NCBI GenBank assembly: GCA_946406115.1
Contig: OX291554.1
Location: 13,093,092 to 13,157,091, forward strand
Origin: Apoda limacodes
Taxonomy: Eukaryota; Arthropoda; Insecta; Lepidoptera; Limacodidae
Reading direction: 5' to 3'
DNA length: 64,000 nucleotides
Within the stretch, counting starts at the first letter, position 1. Every line of letters begins with the position of its first letter. The position numbers were made by a program, and so were the translations under genes. Of the stretch, positions 23,927 to 36,257 are shown in pieces. Under the pieces are notes generated by a model. It did no database searches, had not been told where the DNA came from, and saw nothing but the letters and a program-made list of their open reading frames with translations.

Positions 23927-25384
23927 CCTTAAATTCGGCAATTTCGTCCCAAGTGATAGCAAACTAATCAAATCATTTGGTTGTTTGATTTTCATCAAGG
24001 CCCTGGAAGTACATAAGATATTCGGTGAACTTGTTTCCAATCTACACTTATGACATATCATCGAGATTAAATCTTTGCTACCAGAATAGCCACTTCGATT
24101 CCACGCGTGGCATTGGCGGGAGTTACTCGCATGTTCAGCGAGGCTTGTACTTCGCCATGTACTTGAAGTATGTAAGTAGCCCACAAAATCTAGACTGTAT
24201 TTGCTTCCTCTATGTCACTATGTAAATATACATATATTCATTAAATAATATATTTAATCTGACATTTTAAAATTCAGTTGGTAATATATGTATTTACTCT
24301 CCGATTTCATATCTTTCTTCTTTTACCGTAGGAACTCTTAAGAAGAACAAAGTATCTCGTTTCCTTTTCAATGACTACACAAATTAATAGGTCGTAAGAA
24401 GGAATATGTTTTATAATACATAGGAAAGATTATATTGACACATCTCGAATGTCATACGTAATTTTTCATTTCTCAATAAATCGCTGTACCTTTTATCAGC
24501 CCCCTTATTCAACTCGTTAAAATTACCTAGATAACAAACGTATAAGTACTATATATGAATTTTACAAATGGTACTTAGAAGACAAGAATCCTAGATAATT
24601 GTACATATTTACAAGGATTAGGATATTAAGGATTTTAGGATTCGACAGTAAAATATATCGATCTGGTTGTAAATTGCCCCAGGACCATTGTCTTTTAACC
24701 TCCAAAGCATTAATTTGTAAAGGGATAGGGACACAATGATACTAAGAATAAAGTAAATATTACTGTTTGTTTCGACAGTTTGTGTCGTGTACACATACCT
24801 AATAAAGTGTAGTGGCATTTATAGACTGATGTTTTGCACTTTAATAACTTATAAAGCACCCTAAATATTGATTTGCCTAACTAATTTCTAATCAAAACTT
24901 AAAACTATGATTTATAAATCATCCTAAAAAGTCAAGGTAAAATGTAGTTAAAAATAATGTGTTTTAATTTATATTGTTCACACTTTTAAGACCTCTGTTT
25001 ACTAAACATTCCAATAAAGTTAATTGAGTGATAAATATAGACTAATTAATAAGCTTTCTCATAGAAACTTTGTTTTAATTTTCAAATTTAAGTTATTAAT
25101 TATACTAATATTTTTAAAGAGCGCCTTGTATGTTACAAACATACAGTTTGGCGCTCCTTTATGTTTTTTGTAACGGGTAGTGTTTAAAGTTTCTCCACAG
25201 AGCATAATACTATACTAAAGTGTGAAATAGTATTGATTATACTGATAAATGTATAACATATTTTTAGTATTCATCAGAAACTGTTAGTGGGGGTAAATTA
25301 TTCCGTCCAGGTCTTTTATTTCACCGGTTTTTTATTTAAAGCTGGTAATTTACTATGTATGGGACAAACATGAAGGAACTTAAG
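23927..25384. other. no confident gene; one possible exon-like patch
   Basis: 24072-24170 is a GC-richer patch, open in two plus frames, and it ends in a perfect donor-like TAT|GTAAGTAG. The acceptor-like sequence is weak and the peptide is not recognised. 25119-25157 is a short hairpin (GAGCGCC arms). The remainder is AT-rich. Confidence 0.4.
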
Positions 25385-25565
25385 TCCAGATAAACTGCAT
25401 TGAAAGCAGTATTGTGGCGATAGGCTGACCCCCTGTCATGCTGGACTCATATGGTTGGTAATAAAAGGCTGTCCACCAAATTATTGTCTGGGTATGTATC
25501 CAGCCGCTGGTTACCCCCTTGTGGGGATGATAAAAACCCGTAAAGATATACATACATACATACAA
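25385..25565 (-). repeat. dispersed repeat ending in (CATA)n
   Basis: The minus strand reads TATGTATG..., then GGTTTTTATCATCCCCACAA, and runs to CTTTCAATGCAGTTTATCTG. Its composition differs from its neighbours and the simple-repeat end (25547-25563) suggests a retroelement fragment. The family was not identified. Confidence 0.4.
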
Positions 25566-26193
25566 AAATGCTTATATTAAAAAAAGATTTGTGTGTAACA
25601 ATCATACCTAAAATTTGGCACGCGTTGATGTCTTTTTTAGCGGTAATTTAATGACATTCCTGCAGTGAGCAAACAAACGCCTGTAGTATTCACTACCTAC
25701 ACTAACATATTTGACAAACACTTAGAGTGGCGTACGTTAATGACTGTGGTAGCCGGTGATAACGTTTCAAACTATATCCAAGTGTTAATATTTATTGTAC
25801 TGATAGATACTATAAGTTTAATAAAAAAACCTTTTAACAAAAATAACATACGACTTCAAAAAGATGCACTAAAAAGGTAAAAATACTTATTTCAAAAAAT
25901 CTGCTCTAAATTACAGTTTGCAGTTGGTGTAGCTATGACTCTTACTTCACTTGCACGACTTTTTTTTGAAGTCGGTGAAAAATGTTAACATACGTGTTTG
26001 TAACTTTCACGATCCACCGATAGTATTCCATTTGACAGGCGTTGAGCCTATATCAGCATACCGAGAAACCCAAGTCGATCATTATGGTGTCGCTAATTCA
26101 AGATGTTGAGTCAGGTTTACATTCAGATTCAAATTCAAATCCTTTCTTTATTTGTCAAAAATAGGATATCATGTGACCTTTTCTGAAGTCAAT
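25566..26193. other. no gene; foldback of a GACTTCAAAAA repeat
   Basis: CGACTTCAAAAAGATGCACT (25849-25868) faces TTTTTTTGAAGTCGG (25963-25977). This is a familiar lepidopteran dispersed motif in inverted arrangement. Otherwise AT-rich. Confidence 0.45.
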
Positions 26194-26490
26194 ACATACT
26201 AATACTATAAATGAAAAAGTAACTCTGTCTGTATCTGTGTTATCTCTTCACGCTTAAACCGCTGATCCGATTTAGATGAAATTTAGTATGAAGATAGTTT
26301 CAAGTCCCGAGGAAGGACATAGGATAGATTTAATCCCAAAAAATTCAGAAGTTCCCCCGAGAATAACTAAAACTGAGCTAAAACGAATCATAGGTATAGC
26401 TTGCTATAATCAGATAATTAAGGAGTTGACGTAAGAATACCACGCTAATAACCAAATTTAGGACGGGTGGAGCCGCTAGCGCAAGCCAGT
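26194..26490 (+). mobile_element. Lep1-type Helitron, near complete
   Basis: Head CATACTAATACTATAAATG, body AACCGCTGATCCGATTTAG and ATGAAATTTAGTATG, tail AACCAAATTTAGGACGGG, then GCGCAAGCCAGT. The final CCAGT is a mutated form of the usual CTAGT end. No ORF, so non-autonomous. Confidence 0.8.
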
Positions 26491-26681
26491 CATACTAATA
26501 TTATAAATGCAAAAGTACCTCTGTCTATCTCGCATGGCATGGAGATAGGTCCCGGGGAAGGACATAGGCTGCTTGAAAACATCAAGTGTGAGTCAGTTAT
26601 TTTCTATAATTAAGAGTTTCCGTTGAAATCCTACACCGATAACCGAATTTAGGGCAGGTGGAACCGCGGACAAAACCTAGT
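26491..26681 (+). mobile_element. Lep1-type Helitron abutting the previous one
   Basis: Starts CATACTAATATTATAAATGC immediately after the end of the first element and closes AACCGAATTTAGGGCAGG, then AAAACCTAGT. It is internally deleted compared with its neighbour. The zero-gap head-to-tail arrangement fits Helitron insertion at a preferred site. Confidence 0.8.
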
Positions 26682-27125
26682 AAACTGTAAGTTTCTAGTT
26701 ACTACCGTTTCGAAGTAACAACGGCGTACTACCTTCTCATAACTGTCTACCATCTGACAGTAAATTTTGTCCAACACAAATGCTTATCAAACATTATCAT
26801 TTCTTATCGATGTTGCTAGTTATATAGTTTTATGTATAATTTACCTAATATAACCTAATACAAGTTGAAATGTATTACATTATTTAAATATAATTGACTT
26901 ATCGATCAAAATAATCAATTAGGCACAAGATAAAAAAAACAAAGCTAAGGTATTAATAGGCAGAGCATTCAGTATAAATAAATTATTTCCTAATATTTTG
27001 TTTTTTTTAATTCTTGACATGCTCATACATTTCTGTACAAACTCAAACTCATTTTTATCTTTTTTAATTAGGTGTTTACAAACACTTTTCAATTAAAAGT
27101 TTTTAGATTTTTTTTTTATTTTTCT
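26682..27125. other. no gene recognised
   Basis: Very AT-rich with several T- and A-runs. Confidence 0.5.
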
Positions 27126-27187
27126 AAATCCGGTTCACAATGTGGATTTCTACCGAGAAGAATCCGGCTAGAAACTCGATTTAAAAA
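27126..27187 (-). mobile_element. fragment of family B 3' UTR
   Basis: The reverse complement contains CGAGTTTCTAGCCGGATTCT, then TCTCGGTAGAAAT and ACATTGTGAACCGG, matching 60990-61040 of the family B element. Confidence 0.75.
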
Positions 27188-27816
27188 AAAACATTGTGTA
27201 AACATAACTAGTATATACATCATGAAAAAAAAAAAACTTTATTTGTAATCAATGTTTTAAATAAAAGAAAAAATTATAATAGTAACAACGCACTATAAAC
27301 AACACATTTAAACATTTTATATAATTTTTATGATTATTTGGTTAACCTATGTGGCCTGTAATTGAGCAACTTCAGTCCAATGGATGAGTATCATCTACAT
27401 AGTCTGAAATTTTGTAGTAGCCCTTTTTACAAAGTTTTTGTTTAAAAGTAGATATAAATTTACTTACTATTAACTTTTTTATTTATTATTAGGAACTCTG
27501 GGTAGACGTGTATCATGCACCAACAGCTTATTTTTACGCCTAGTATTTACTTTGTAAACGGTATTTTTTTTGCTGAATAAATCAATATTTTTATGAACAT
27601 AAAGATTTTCATATACATTTATTGCGACACTAAAGTTAAAATATTTACTTCCCTAAAACTATTCCTAAGAGATATCCTAGATCCTAATTTGTAAATGGCA
27701 CGAATTCCCCGTCGTTGTAACACAAATATATACAGGAAAATACATTTTAAATATTTTTTTTATCTAAACTACTCTATAATGAGATAAAATAGGCTCGTTT
27801 GTATGTAGCGGGTAGT
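27188..27816. other. no gene recognised
   Basis: AT-rich spacer. Confidence 0.5.
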
Positions 27817-27882
27817 AGAGGTGGGGCACAGCGAGTACTCACTCCAATGAGCAGCCCCTCCACCGCTTTTCAGAAAACCCCA
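27817..27882 (+). mobile_element. family A 5' UTR fragment
   Basis: GGGGCACAGCGAGTACTCAC, then CCTCCACCGCTTTTCAGAAA and ACC. It matches the second 48-bp unit and the following CCTCCACCTTACAGAAAACC of copy 1 (18723-18790). Confidence 0.65.
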
Positions 27883-28269
27883 GCCTTTTCCCCTATGTAG
27901 TTTAAGCAGCAGATGTAATGAGTCTAAGTACTTATTTGTCGATTTCTCCTTAAACATTCTCAAACTCAAAAAATGCCAACTAATCTTTACGGCTCTTTAC
28001 TGAGTGCATATCTATATTAATATTTTTAGTATTGTAAAGGTCACAACTACAAGTTATTTAAAAGGCTAATTAATATCTCTAAATATAAAATATGTTTTTA
28101 GAAATTCAAGTTGCAAACGATAATGATAGTGGCATTTGACTTCAAACCGTAAAACACTCGTAGTTCAAAGTTCTGTCAAAATGGCAGCTTCAGGCCCTTC
28201 CTTTTTTTTTACTTTTTAGTGGTTTTTTGAAGTTTGTTTAATTTTTGTAATATTTCTTTTTTTTTATTT
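27883..28269. other. no gene recognised
   Basis: AT-rich spacer; a short CTTTTTAGTGGTTTTTTGAAG scrap lies near 28211. Confidence 0.45.
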
Positions 28270-28980
28270 TTTTATTTTTAGGGTACCACAAAAATTGTCA
28301 TACGACAGACAGGATACTAACTAAACGATAAAGGGTTCCTTTTTGGTGTTTGGCAACGGAACCCTAGAATCGTCAAACGGACGGGCTGACATGACAAAAC
28401 TTAAGCGTTGACATAATCATACTATAATGTTTTGATTTTCACCATCCGGCTACAGGACCGTGAAACACGATGAAACAATAAAAAAATCAATTTTTGGTTC
28501 GGAACCCTAAAAATGGAACTTTCAAAATCAGTTTTTTCCACGCAATACTAAACATACTCGAATAGGTAGATATCCAGGAAGCCATACCGCTACAAATGAT
28601 GGAATTGAGAACATTTTCTAACCGAACTCTGGCTTTCCTAGTCCGATACCTACCAAATTTTAATGGGATCATTCTGGGGCTTCCCCTTTCCGCATATGTA
28701 AAAATCGTCAAAATTTGTTTTCAAACAACAAAGTTATAAGGAAACATACATAGTACACCTTGAAAGAACCTAAGGTCTTTCGCCCTTGATTCCCTGGATC
28801 AGATACTGCCTTGATGCTAATGGGACCACCTGGGAAGTATTACCTTTTAAACGAAAAAAAAAATATTCTCGAATCAGTTCAGGCGTCTTCGAGCGATCGG
28901 GAAACATACATAAAAAAAAGATTCCGACGTGTTGAGAACCTCCTTTTTTAAAGTCGGCTTAGAAGATGATGTAACTCAAT
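28270..28980. repeat. dispersed GGAACCCTA / AAGTCGG repeats, degenerate
   Basis: GGAACCCTAGAATCGTCAAA at 28360 and GGTTCGGAACCCTAAAAATG at 28496 are ends of GGTTCCGTAC-type repeats. Then AATGGGACCACCTGG (28819-28833) and GATTCCGACGTGTTGAGAAC, followed by CTCCTTTTTTAAAGTCGG (28921-28957), match a common lepidopteran dispersed repeat. Boundaries are unclear. Confidence 0.4.
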
Positions 28981-29761
28981 ACATCTTTAACTTCGAAATT
29001 CGTACAACATTTACCTCTACAAGAAACAAAACTCGCAAGAGCAATAAAAAAATGTAGTATGGCAATATTTTTTATTCTTTTGGTCGAGTTGATTGATAGA
29101 GATCCTGTAAAGATTGAAAGTCAGAAGTTACGAGTGACGCTAACAAAATTTACCAATTGGGATTAACTAACCTGACACTGGAGTGTTTTTGAGATATCGC
29201 TAGTCCGAGACCGTTGTGACCAGTCAATATAAAAAAAGCCGGTAAGCCTTAGATTCTGGCTGGAACGAGTTGACAACTAATTTTTCGTAGTCCTAACTGT
29301 CAGCAGATAATACACAATAATTACTTCTTCGTATTTAGCCAGAACTTTGGTAAAGTTAACGGAACCGCAAATGAACACACACTTACATAACACACCACTA
29401 GCGCTAGTTGGATCTTTTACTGAAAATCAACAGAATTCTCTGCAGTAGACTGCTCAATTAGGAGAAAATCAAGTCGTCTGATATCACCAACAAAGACTAC
29501 TTTTTTTCACTTCTTCTTAATTTTAAATACAACCGTTTTTAAAATTTGTCTCTCTTTTTCGCCTCTGGAATCGAACCCACGAACTACAGAGGGAGGCCGT
29601 AACACCATATTTATCATGTTAACATATAGCTGTTTTACAATGCCTGATGCACAAATTAGGCAATGTGTCTATCGATTCTTACTGCTATTTTTGGATGTTG
29701 GCCGTTCGAATAGCTAAAGGATCATGGTAATAAAAAAACTATGGTAACCAAAAGCTAAGTA
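28981..29761. other. no gene; SINE scrap at 29562-29612
   Basis: The reverse complement of 29567-29578 (GGGTTCGATTCC) is a tRNA-type B-box in a CTCTGTAGTTCGTGGGTTCG context. No acceptable A-box is present, so it is a fragment. The rest is AT-rich. Confidence 0.45.
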
Positions 29762-32478
29762 GGGGAGGTGGGGTCTGCAAGTGCCGATTTTCCAATAAAA
29801 TGGAATTTCATTATAAAAATGATGAGATGAATTTTTGATATGTGGAAATATCAAACAGTTGTCTATCGGATTTTGTAATATTATAGTGATTTGGGCCAAT
29901 ATCTCAGTAGTTATTTTTTTACCGATTTTTTTTTGACAAACGTCGGAGTGGAACTTTCAGCCCCGCTTTGGGGTGAGTTGATCCACCTGTGAGGCAAATT
30001 GTTCCGCTTAGATTATGACAATATATTGTGACAATAAAATGGGTTTTTGTAAATAAAACAATCATTAAATAGATTTATAATATGTTTTATATTATAATTT
30101 CTCTCAGATGCATAACTGAACTTAAAAATTACAAAAAAAAACCTGAAAACCTTCAAATAACCATTTCTTTTAAATTTTAAGTTATATTTGACATTCATCA
30201 GGTTAAAAATCTTATAAGATACAAAACTAACATTGGTAATTGGTGATTTTGAAACAGTCATTGGTAATAATTATAATTAATTAACTTCGGTCACTTTCAT
30301 TCTCATTCATCACTCATTTCTTCACCTGGCTCACAATTGGGACATAGATAAGCAACTATGTTGTATTTATTTAACATGCGCGCAATTCCTACACATGGTT
30401 CATTCTATGCACTGTTCTCTTGGACGCGAATTCGAATTTGAATCACAACAAATTATGCAGTACCATTCCAGGGAGCCAATTCTCACGCAATCGAATTGAT
30501 CACGAATTCGAAATAAAGTACGAATTTAAACTTTTCTCGAACGAAAATGTAGTTTAGCAATTCGGTAATGTCGAATCCGACATTTCTCGAACGCAAGCCG
30601 CTCTAACTGCTTCGAGTGGTCGGGACCGTTCGAGACTACATCTCGCATTCGAATCATGACAAATTAAGTCCAAATGATTGGGTTCTAAACATTAATTCTA
30701 ATCTTAGCGTGAACTATATGTTCTAAAATCTAAAGTAAATGTCTAAAATGAAGGTCAGAGTAATTAGAAGGGCGAAAAAAATTACTTATATTACTAAATA
30801 TGATATTTTTTTACCTTTATTACTTTTATAATACATTACTAGTCTTTTCCCAATTGAATGATTGGCCGATTTTTGCAATTATCAAAGTCGCCCATGACAA
30901 TAATATTCTTCTATTTTTATTGATTTCAATCATAAATAACACTAGATTACATCACATACACAAAAATGTTTGAGGTCCGGCATCGCCATCTTTAGTGCTG
31001 CGTAATATTTTGATAATACTATGTGGTAATTTCACGTGAAAAACATTTAATAACCATAATTACACCGTTGAAAAATAAGAATAACCTAAAATTCTCAACC
31101 AAATAAACAAATAAAACACACAACAAAAACAAACAGAGTTTTTTTTATTTATGTCCAAATGCGTTCCGTTTAAAGATGAAAGCAATTTCTCGAAATAGGG
31201 ATTTAGTTTACAAACTTAGTTAAACTTATTATTTTCTCATTAATAATGATGAAACACAAGTAAAATGTTGCTTCAAATATTTTGTAGTCACCGAACCCTT
31301 TTTTAATATATCTACAGAAGCATATTAGAATAGGCTTTTTTCAAAACGCTCTACAACTGTGCAACGGAACGTACCTAACCGGTTTACAATGTCAAACTTC
31401 CACCGCTTCGAACGACATTTTGTTCGAAGGTTGTTTCGATTGATAGTGAGAATACAGCAAACGCGAAAATGATGTCGACGATCGAAATTTTACAGTCGAG
31501 ATAGTGCCTTCCTGATAATCTCTAATACGAGATTATCTCGGATGAAGTGAGAATTAGGTCCCAGATTCTAATCACTATCACTTTCTTCTTATACTCTTCG
31601 TTGAGCGTTTTCTAGAGCTTTACCCTTTCCTCTAGCCTTGCCTTTACTTTTTTCTTAACTGTTTCTGTTGGCTTTCCCTTTTCCTTTCTTTGCTACGTTG
31701 TCATTCTTCTTTGCCTTCTTTGACTGCTCTTCGGCTTATGCATTTTTTCGGGCGTGTCAGTTAAAAGAGCTGTCCTTCGTTTACGTCGTTTTGTTGACGT
31801 CTGCACTCTTGGTGGTGCCTTTGGTAAAGGTTATACTAGTTTAGGGTTAAACACAGCGGTAGCATTTGTCTTTACTGGTGTTGATTGAAGTTCTTGGTGA
31901 ATATCAATGGTCAAAGCGGAAGTCTGAGGCACATCACTTGTTGTCGAATGCTGAAGTTGTCCACCATACTGCCCTGATGTAGAAGGGCCCGGCTCCACAT
32001 GATTTTGAGATAATATTTGAATGTTGGATTAACGTAGCGTAATGTGGCAAATATCCAGTTCTCTGGCAACTGTTTTTACTTTTTTTCCCTCATTAATGAC
32101 AGCATTTGCAGCTCGACGTAGTTATGTTTCGGAGGTTTTCCTTTTATCTGACTTTCGATTGTACGTTCGACACGCACCCTAAAAATAAATGGTCTTAAAA
32201 ATTATAGTAAACAATGAAGGTTCGTTGGGGTAAGTTGTTCCGCGGAACAAGCAGCCCCTCCGGGAGGGAACATCCAACCCCATATTTCATGTGTGTTTTA
32301 CGAACTCCGTGCACACCCGAACTAAGCCGCCGGCGCTGGAGTAACTAAGTTGGCCGCCAGCGCGGCGCGTCACCTGATGCTCATAGGGCACACTTCACAC
32401 GTATTGCTATCTCTTTTCCTTACAAAGTTATTGCCATCGGAACTACTTACCCCGGGAACTTGCAGCCTCGTCCTCCCC
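29762..32478 (-). mobile_element. pogo/Tigger-like DNA transposon, decayed
   Basis: The left end GGGGAGGTGGGGTCTGCAAG and the right end (reverse complement GGGGAGGACGAGGCTGCAAG) form imperfect terminal inverted repeats. Both are flanked by the dinucleotide TA (29760-29761 and 32479-32480), the target duplication of Tc1/mariner-pogo elements. Subterminal GGGGTRAGTWGWTCC motifs occur near 29971, 32229 and, inverted, near 32445. Length is 2717 bp. The minus strand inside carries remnants of a pogo-type transposase; secondary insertions seem to fill 30450-31580. Confidence 0.75.
30305..32180 (-). pseudogene. pogo-like transposase remnant (psq helix-turn-helix, linker, C-terminal zinc finger)
   Basis: On the minus strand, 32175-32020 reads YNRKSDKRKTSE, then LRRAANAVINEGKKVKTVAR and ELDICHITLR. 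This is the psq-type DNA-binding helix-turn-helix of pogo transposases. 32010-31930 gives HVEPGPSTSGQYGG. 31850-31690 gives PLPKAPPRVQTSTKRRKRRT, then ALLTDTPEK, a known C-terminal signature of insect pogo/jerky-like transposases. 30450-30305 gives QCIE-TMCRNCAH and, after a shift, AYLCPNCEPGEEMSDE and a stop, resembling a C-terminal C4/PHD-like finger. Stops and frameshifts occur throughout, and I cannot find the DDE/D catalytic core between the HTH and the linker. The element therefore cannot mobilise itself. Confidence 0.7.
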
Positions 32479-34984
32479 TACTACACGGAGAAAAAACTTT
32501 AGTAGCCACAAGTAAATATTACTAGTAATCACTAAAATATGAGTAATTCCGAGAACAAGTAAATTACACTGACGGTTACCAATGAGTTTTACTTATTGTA
32601 TTTACTAACAGGAATAAAACTAATCTTGTTGGAATAACAGTGTAGTTTACTAAAAACAAGTAAAAATTATAAGAATGAAATAAATTATCACGCTTACAAT
32701 AAGCGTTTACATCAATAGGTCCTGATGAACCTCTATGATGCAAAGCGTACGGTTGACAACTGGTTCGTGTACATGGTAGATAAAGGGCTGCGGCGGAACG
32801 TGCATCAAATTTGTTCAGCTCTTGGTCACCAACTGTAAAGCGGCCGTAAACGGGAATACCCCGCCAGGTGAGGAGTTATGCCTGGAGAACGGCTTGGTCT
32901 ACTTCTCTTGCGATTCGGTTTGTATATATGCGAACTATTGACATAATTTCAATAGCGCAATGTAGGAGGCGTGACGTCAACTTTGATTCGTAGCGATACG
33001 ATATGATGTTTGTTATGCGTAAACTTCACTAATTCTTAGAAAGGTGTCTTAGGTGTTTGTAAACGTTATTTGGCATTCACTGTAATGACAAGTAGTGTTT
33101 TATCTTCCCACTTCGAGAAAAGTATTATAGGATTTGTAAAATTCTGTAATCCGAAGTACAAATTATTATTTTCGGAAAGTAATAAAACTATGTTGTAGTT
33201 ATTAGTTTATGAAATTAATTAAATGTACTCAAAATTATATTGTTTTGTTATTGCCAGAAAAAAAAATTTGAAATTAATAAAATTTAGTATTAACGCATTT
33301 TAAAAACAGGTTTTTAATTCGAACAATATCTCTTCTCTCTGTGTACGTTACGCAGAGAATAACATCGTTGGATTCGAACTCAGAATACCCTGCCCGAACA
33401 TACATAAAAAATATAAAAACAACCTAAGTGAGACCCTCCTCATTTTTTTAAGTCTGTTTAAAATTGAACAGAACAAAACACATGAATTTTGATTAATAAC
33501 GTAAAAAAATAAAAGTTCGGAGACCACTAAACTGGATCTATATTTATCTATGTTACATCCTAGGTACCTAATCGTTCAATTGAACTTTTTAGTATTTCGA
33601 ATTTAGCATTCAACTGCACCCTATTTACTACAAACCTACCACCATTTTTATAGGTAATGGTATGGAACCCTTCGTGCGTTACTTCAGACTTTAATTTATA
33701 AATCCTATCATCAAAATACCTACTTACATTTTCATATTTATTATACCCATCAAAGCTAAAACTAGTATTAATATTTTAGTATATTTAGTGTTAATATTTC
33801 GTGTAGTATTACGGCATCCTTGGAAGGCAGGCAGAAGGCGAAAGATAAAGTTGAGGTTATGTACGAGGATAAAGAAAAACATACCTCCCGAACACACTTC
33901 ACTGTCGTCATGGGGGCAAAGTTGGGCATTGGAAATAGCGATGAGCTGAAAATGGGGAAATTTTAAGTAGGGTAGCGAAACCGAAGCAAGGGACAAGCGA
34001 TTGGTCGGCTTTATGGAGAAAGAAGGATACTACTACTTTAGGATAGTACGAGAAGCGATTTAAATTAAAATCTTTAATCGTAAAGATGGATACGGATTAT
34101 TAACAACTTGGACCCGTTATGGGCAAATGTAATCATCCTCGAAGCAACGGACCCCCCGGAACAAAAATACCCCGCTTATCAAGGACGACGCTAGCTAACA
34201 TAACATTCCGCTCTTGAACACGATCGGTGTAAGTCGGTCGAAAAGTTGGGAAACAAAAAAAGTAATTATATCTAACATAAATATACGCGATTTCAACTTG
34301 TTAAATATATTTTCTTTAAAATGTGTACAAGTCGCGAAAGTTTAAAATCATTAAAGGACTCATTATCAAAAAATCTTTCTTTAATAAGCCGCCTCACAGG
34401 AAATGTACCTGAATGAGCCCCGTATGTGTGACTAAAACGAGATAATTCCGACTATTCAGCGATGTATCTGTAATCGCTGGCCCCTTCAAATTTTGAAAAA
34501 TTCGAAAAGACACGCTTTATATTAACCGCGAATTTGAAAGGAGTCGTTTGATTAAGTCAACGCTCCGTCCAGCGACTGCCTGCATACAGAACCTCGAATA
34601 TTTTTAGCTCGAACTTCAAAAACGCTTTCAGTGGCTAGCAGATTGCTAAAATTTGAATGATTTAAATGTCAGGCTGGTGGAAACTGTCCAAGCTTTTGGT
34701 TCAATAAATCTCGCCGCAAAAATAAACCTCAAACACTGTCTAATCAGACTCTGAATCTTAGAAAGGGATTGCTTAATAAGTTTGAGATAAGATTGAGGAT
34801 GAATAAACGTGGCACGTGGAAAAAAAGTAGACGTTGTTTCTCCGAAACTGTTGAAAGTATGTAGCATCAACCCAAATGGCGATTACATCACTCACCTTAA
34901 ATGAGAAATGAGAGGATGTTGCCTCTCTCGTCGAACTGATAACCGTAAGGTAAAAAAAGTTCTGGAGTGGCGACAATGGATTGT
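32479..34984. other. 2.5 kb without a recognised gene
   Basis: 32500-32700 has many ACAAGTAAA / TTACTAA words, like the interior of an old AT-rich element. 32720-32900 is a GC-richer patch without a clear frame. 33330-33465 resembles the AAGTCGG dispersed repeat. 34640-34900 has short frames on both strands, possibly an old retroelement; not identified. Confidence 0.4.
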
Positions 34985-35128
34985 TGACGGGAAAACTTGG
35001 TCCGATTCAACTCCACAAAGACACAAGTCTGCGTGTTCACCGCTAAGAAAACCCCATTCACTGTGGTCCCACAATTCCAAAACACTCCCCACTCCATCTC
35101 CAAGAGCATTGGTGTTGACATCTTAAAA
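34985..35128 (+). mobile_element. family A fragment (post-YADD region)
   Basis: CTTGGTCCGATTCAACTCCA and AAGACACAAGT, then CACTGTGGTCCCACAATTCC, then CCATCTCCAAGAGCATTGG. It aligns with 21491-21630 of copy 1 (the VRFNPTKTQVCAFTAKKTPF stretch). Confidence 0.9.
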
Positions 35129-36257
35129 TCTATCTTCCAGCATGTGCGTAAGAAGTTTCAGAGATATCACATCCCCTTGTAACACCTCTATGCGCAACTG
35201 GATTGCATTAGGTTTGTGTGTTTTGTTATAAGAAATATAATTTACAGGTAGCAACTTTACCATTAGCAGCAGTTTTAAGTTTGCTTTTCTCTTATGTTCG
35301 TGCTTCATCAGTGATTACAACTGGTATTGTTTGCCACATCTTGGCGTCGCTGTAAGTTAATTCCTATAACAACACTGTATTGGGCCTTGGTGGTTTATTA
35401 ATAGCCGTAGTGACGTGTTCATAAGAAGCCTCGGCTTCTTTATCAGAGTAGGTCGCAGTAGGCTCATATAAATGGTACCGCCAGATATAAATACCAACCT
35501 CAAATTAAAGTATTTGTTAAGTTTTAGAACATAGGATGCTACCGATTTCGACATTCTGCTGATTTAAACAATGATGTTAACGTTAGATTTATTGAAAAAG
35601 GAACCAACACAGCATCATTACATTTCCAGATATAGAAGTTTGTACTTTGCTGCTTTGATTGTACTGACCTAACTTCTTTGTATCTTTGTCCTAGCTGTTA
35701 CCACGACCGTAATAATATATGTTTTCTATAAGTAATATCAGGTAACTTTATTATTATTACCAGTGAATATTAGATTAGAAGAATGTAAACCTGACTCAGA
35801 ATCTTTTTGCAAATCTTATAAACATAACCTTACTTTACTTAGTGTTCACTTTTTCTGGTAATTTAATCATAAATCATTAAAATACTCACATGATTACCTT
35901 TGTGATATTCTTTAACTGGTTTTCAAATCATGACACTGATTAAACCTAAAATCTACAAAATTCCAAATTTACGATGAGACATATTATACGTTTTTATGTC
36001 TACGTTGCATAGACTAACAAAGCGAAAGACGCGCGTCAAGGTAATTTTTGTTTACCCGAATTGCAAATAGATAAACTAGATCCGGTATAGATATTTGTAA
36101 TAGGAATCTGAGGGGACCGTTTTATGTTGCCATCCCAGGCCTTTGCTATGGTCTTAGTCCGCCACTGGGTTTTTTATATATTTAGCTTCCTTTTCTTGTA
36201 AAGCTGTGCACACGCAATAAAAAATCCGAAGACGGGTCGCCAGACATAGAATCCTCT
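35129..36257. other. no gene recognised
   Basis: The minus frame at 35357-35554 (65 codons) has no motif I can name. Otherwise AT-rich. Confidence 0.45.

Noticed and set aside
29562..29612. tRNA gene on the minus strand
   Set aside because: A B-box is present but there is no matching A-box and no cloverleaf; it is a SINE scrap.
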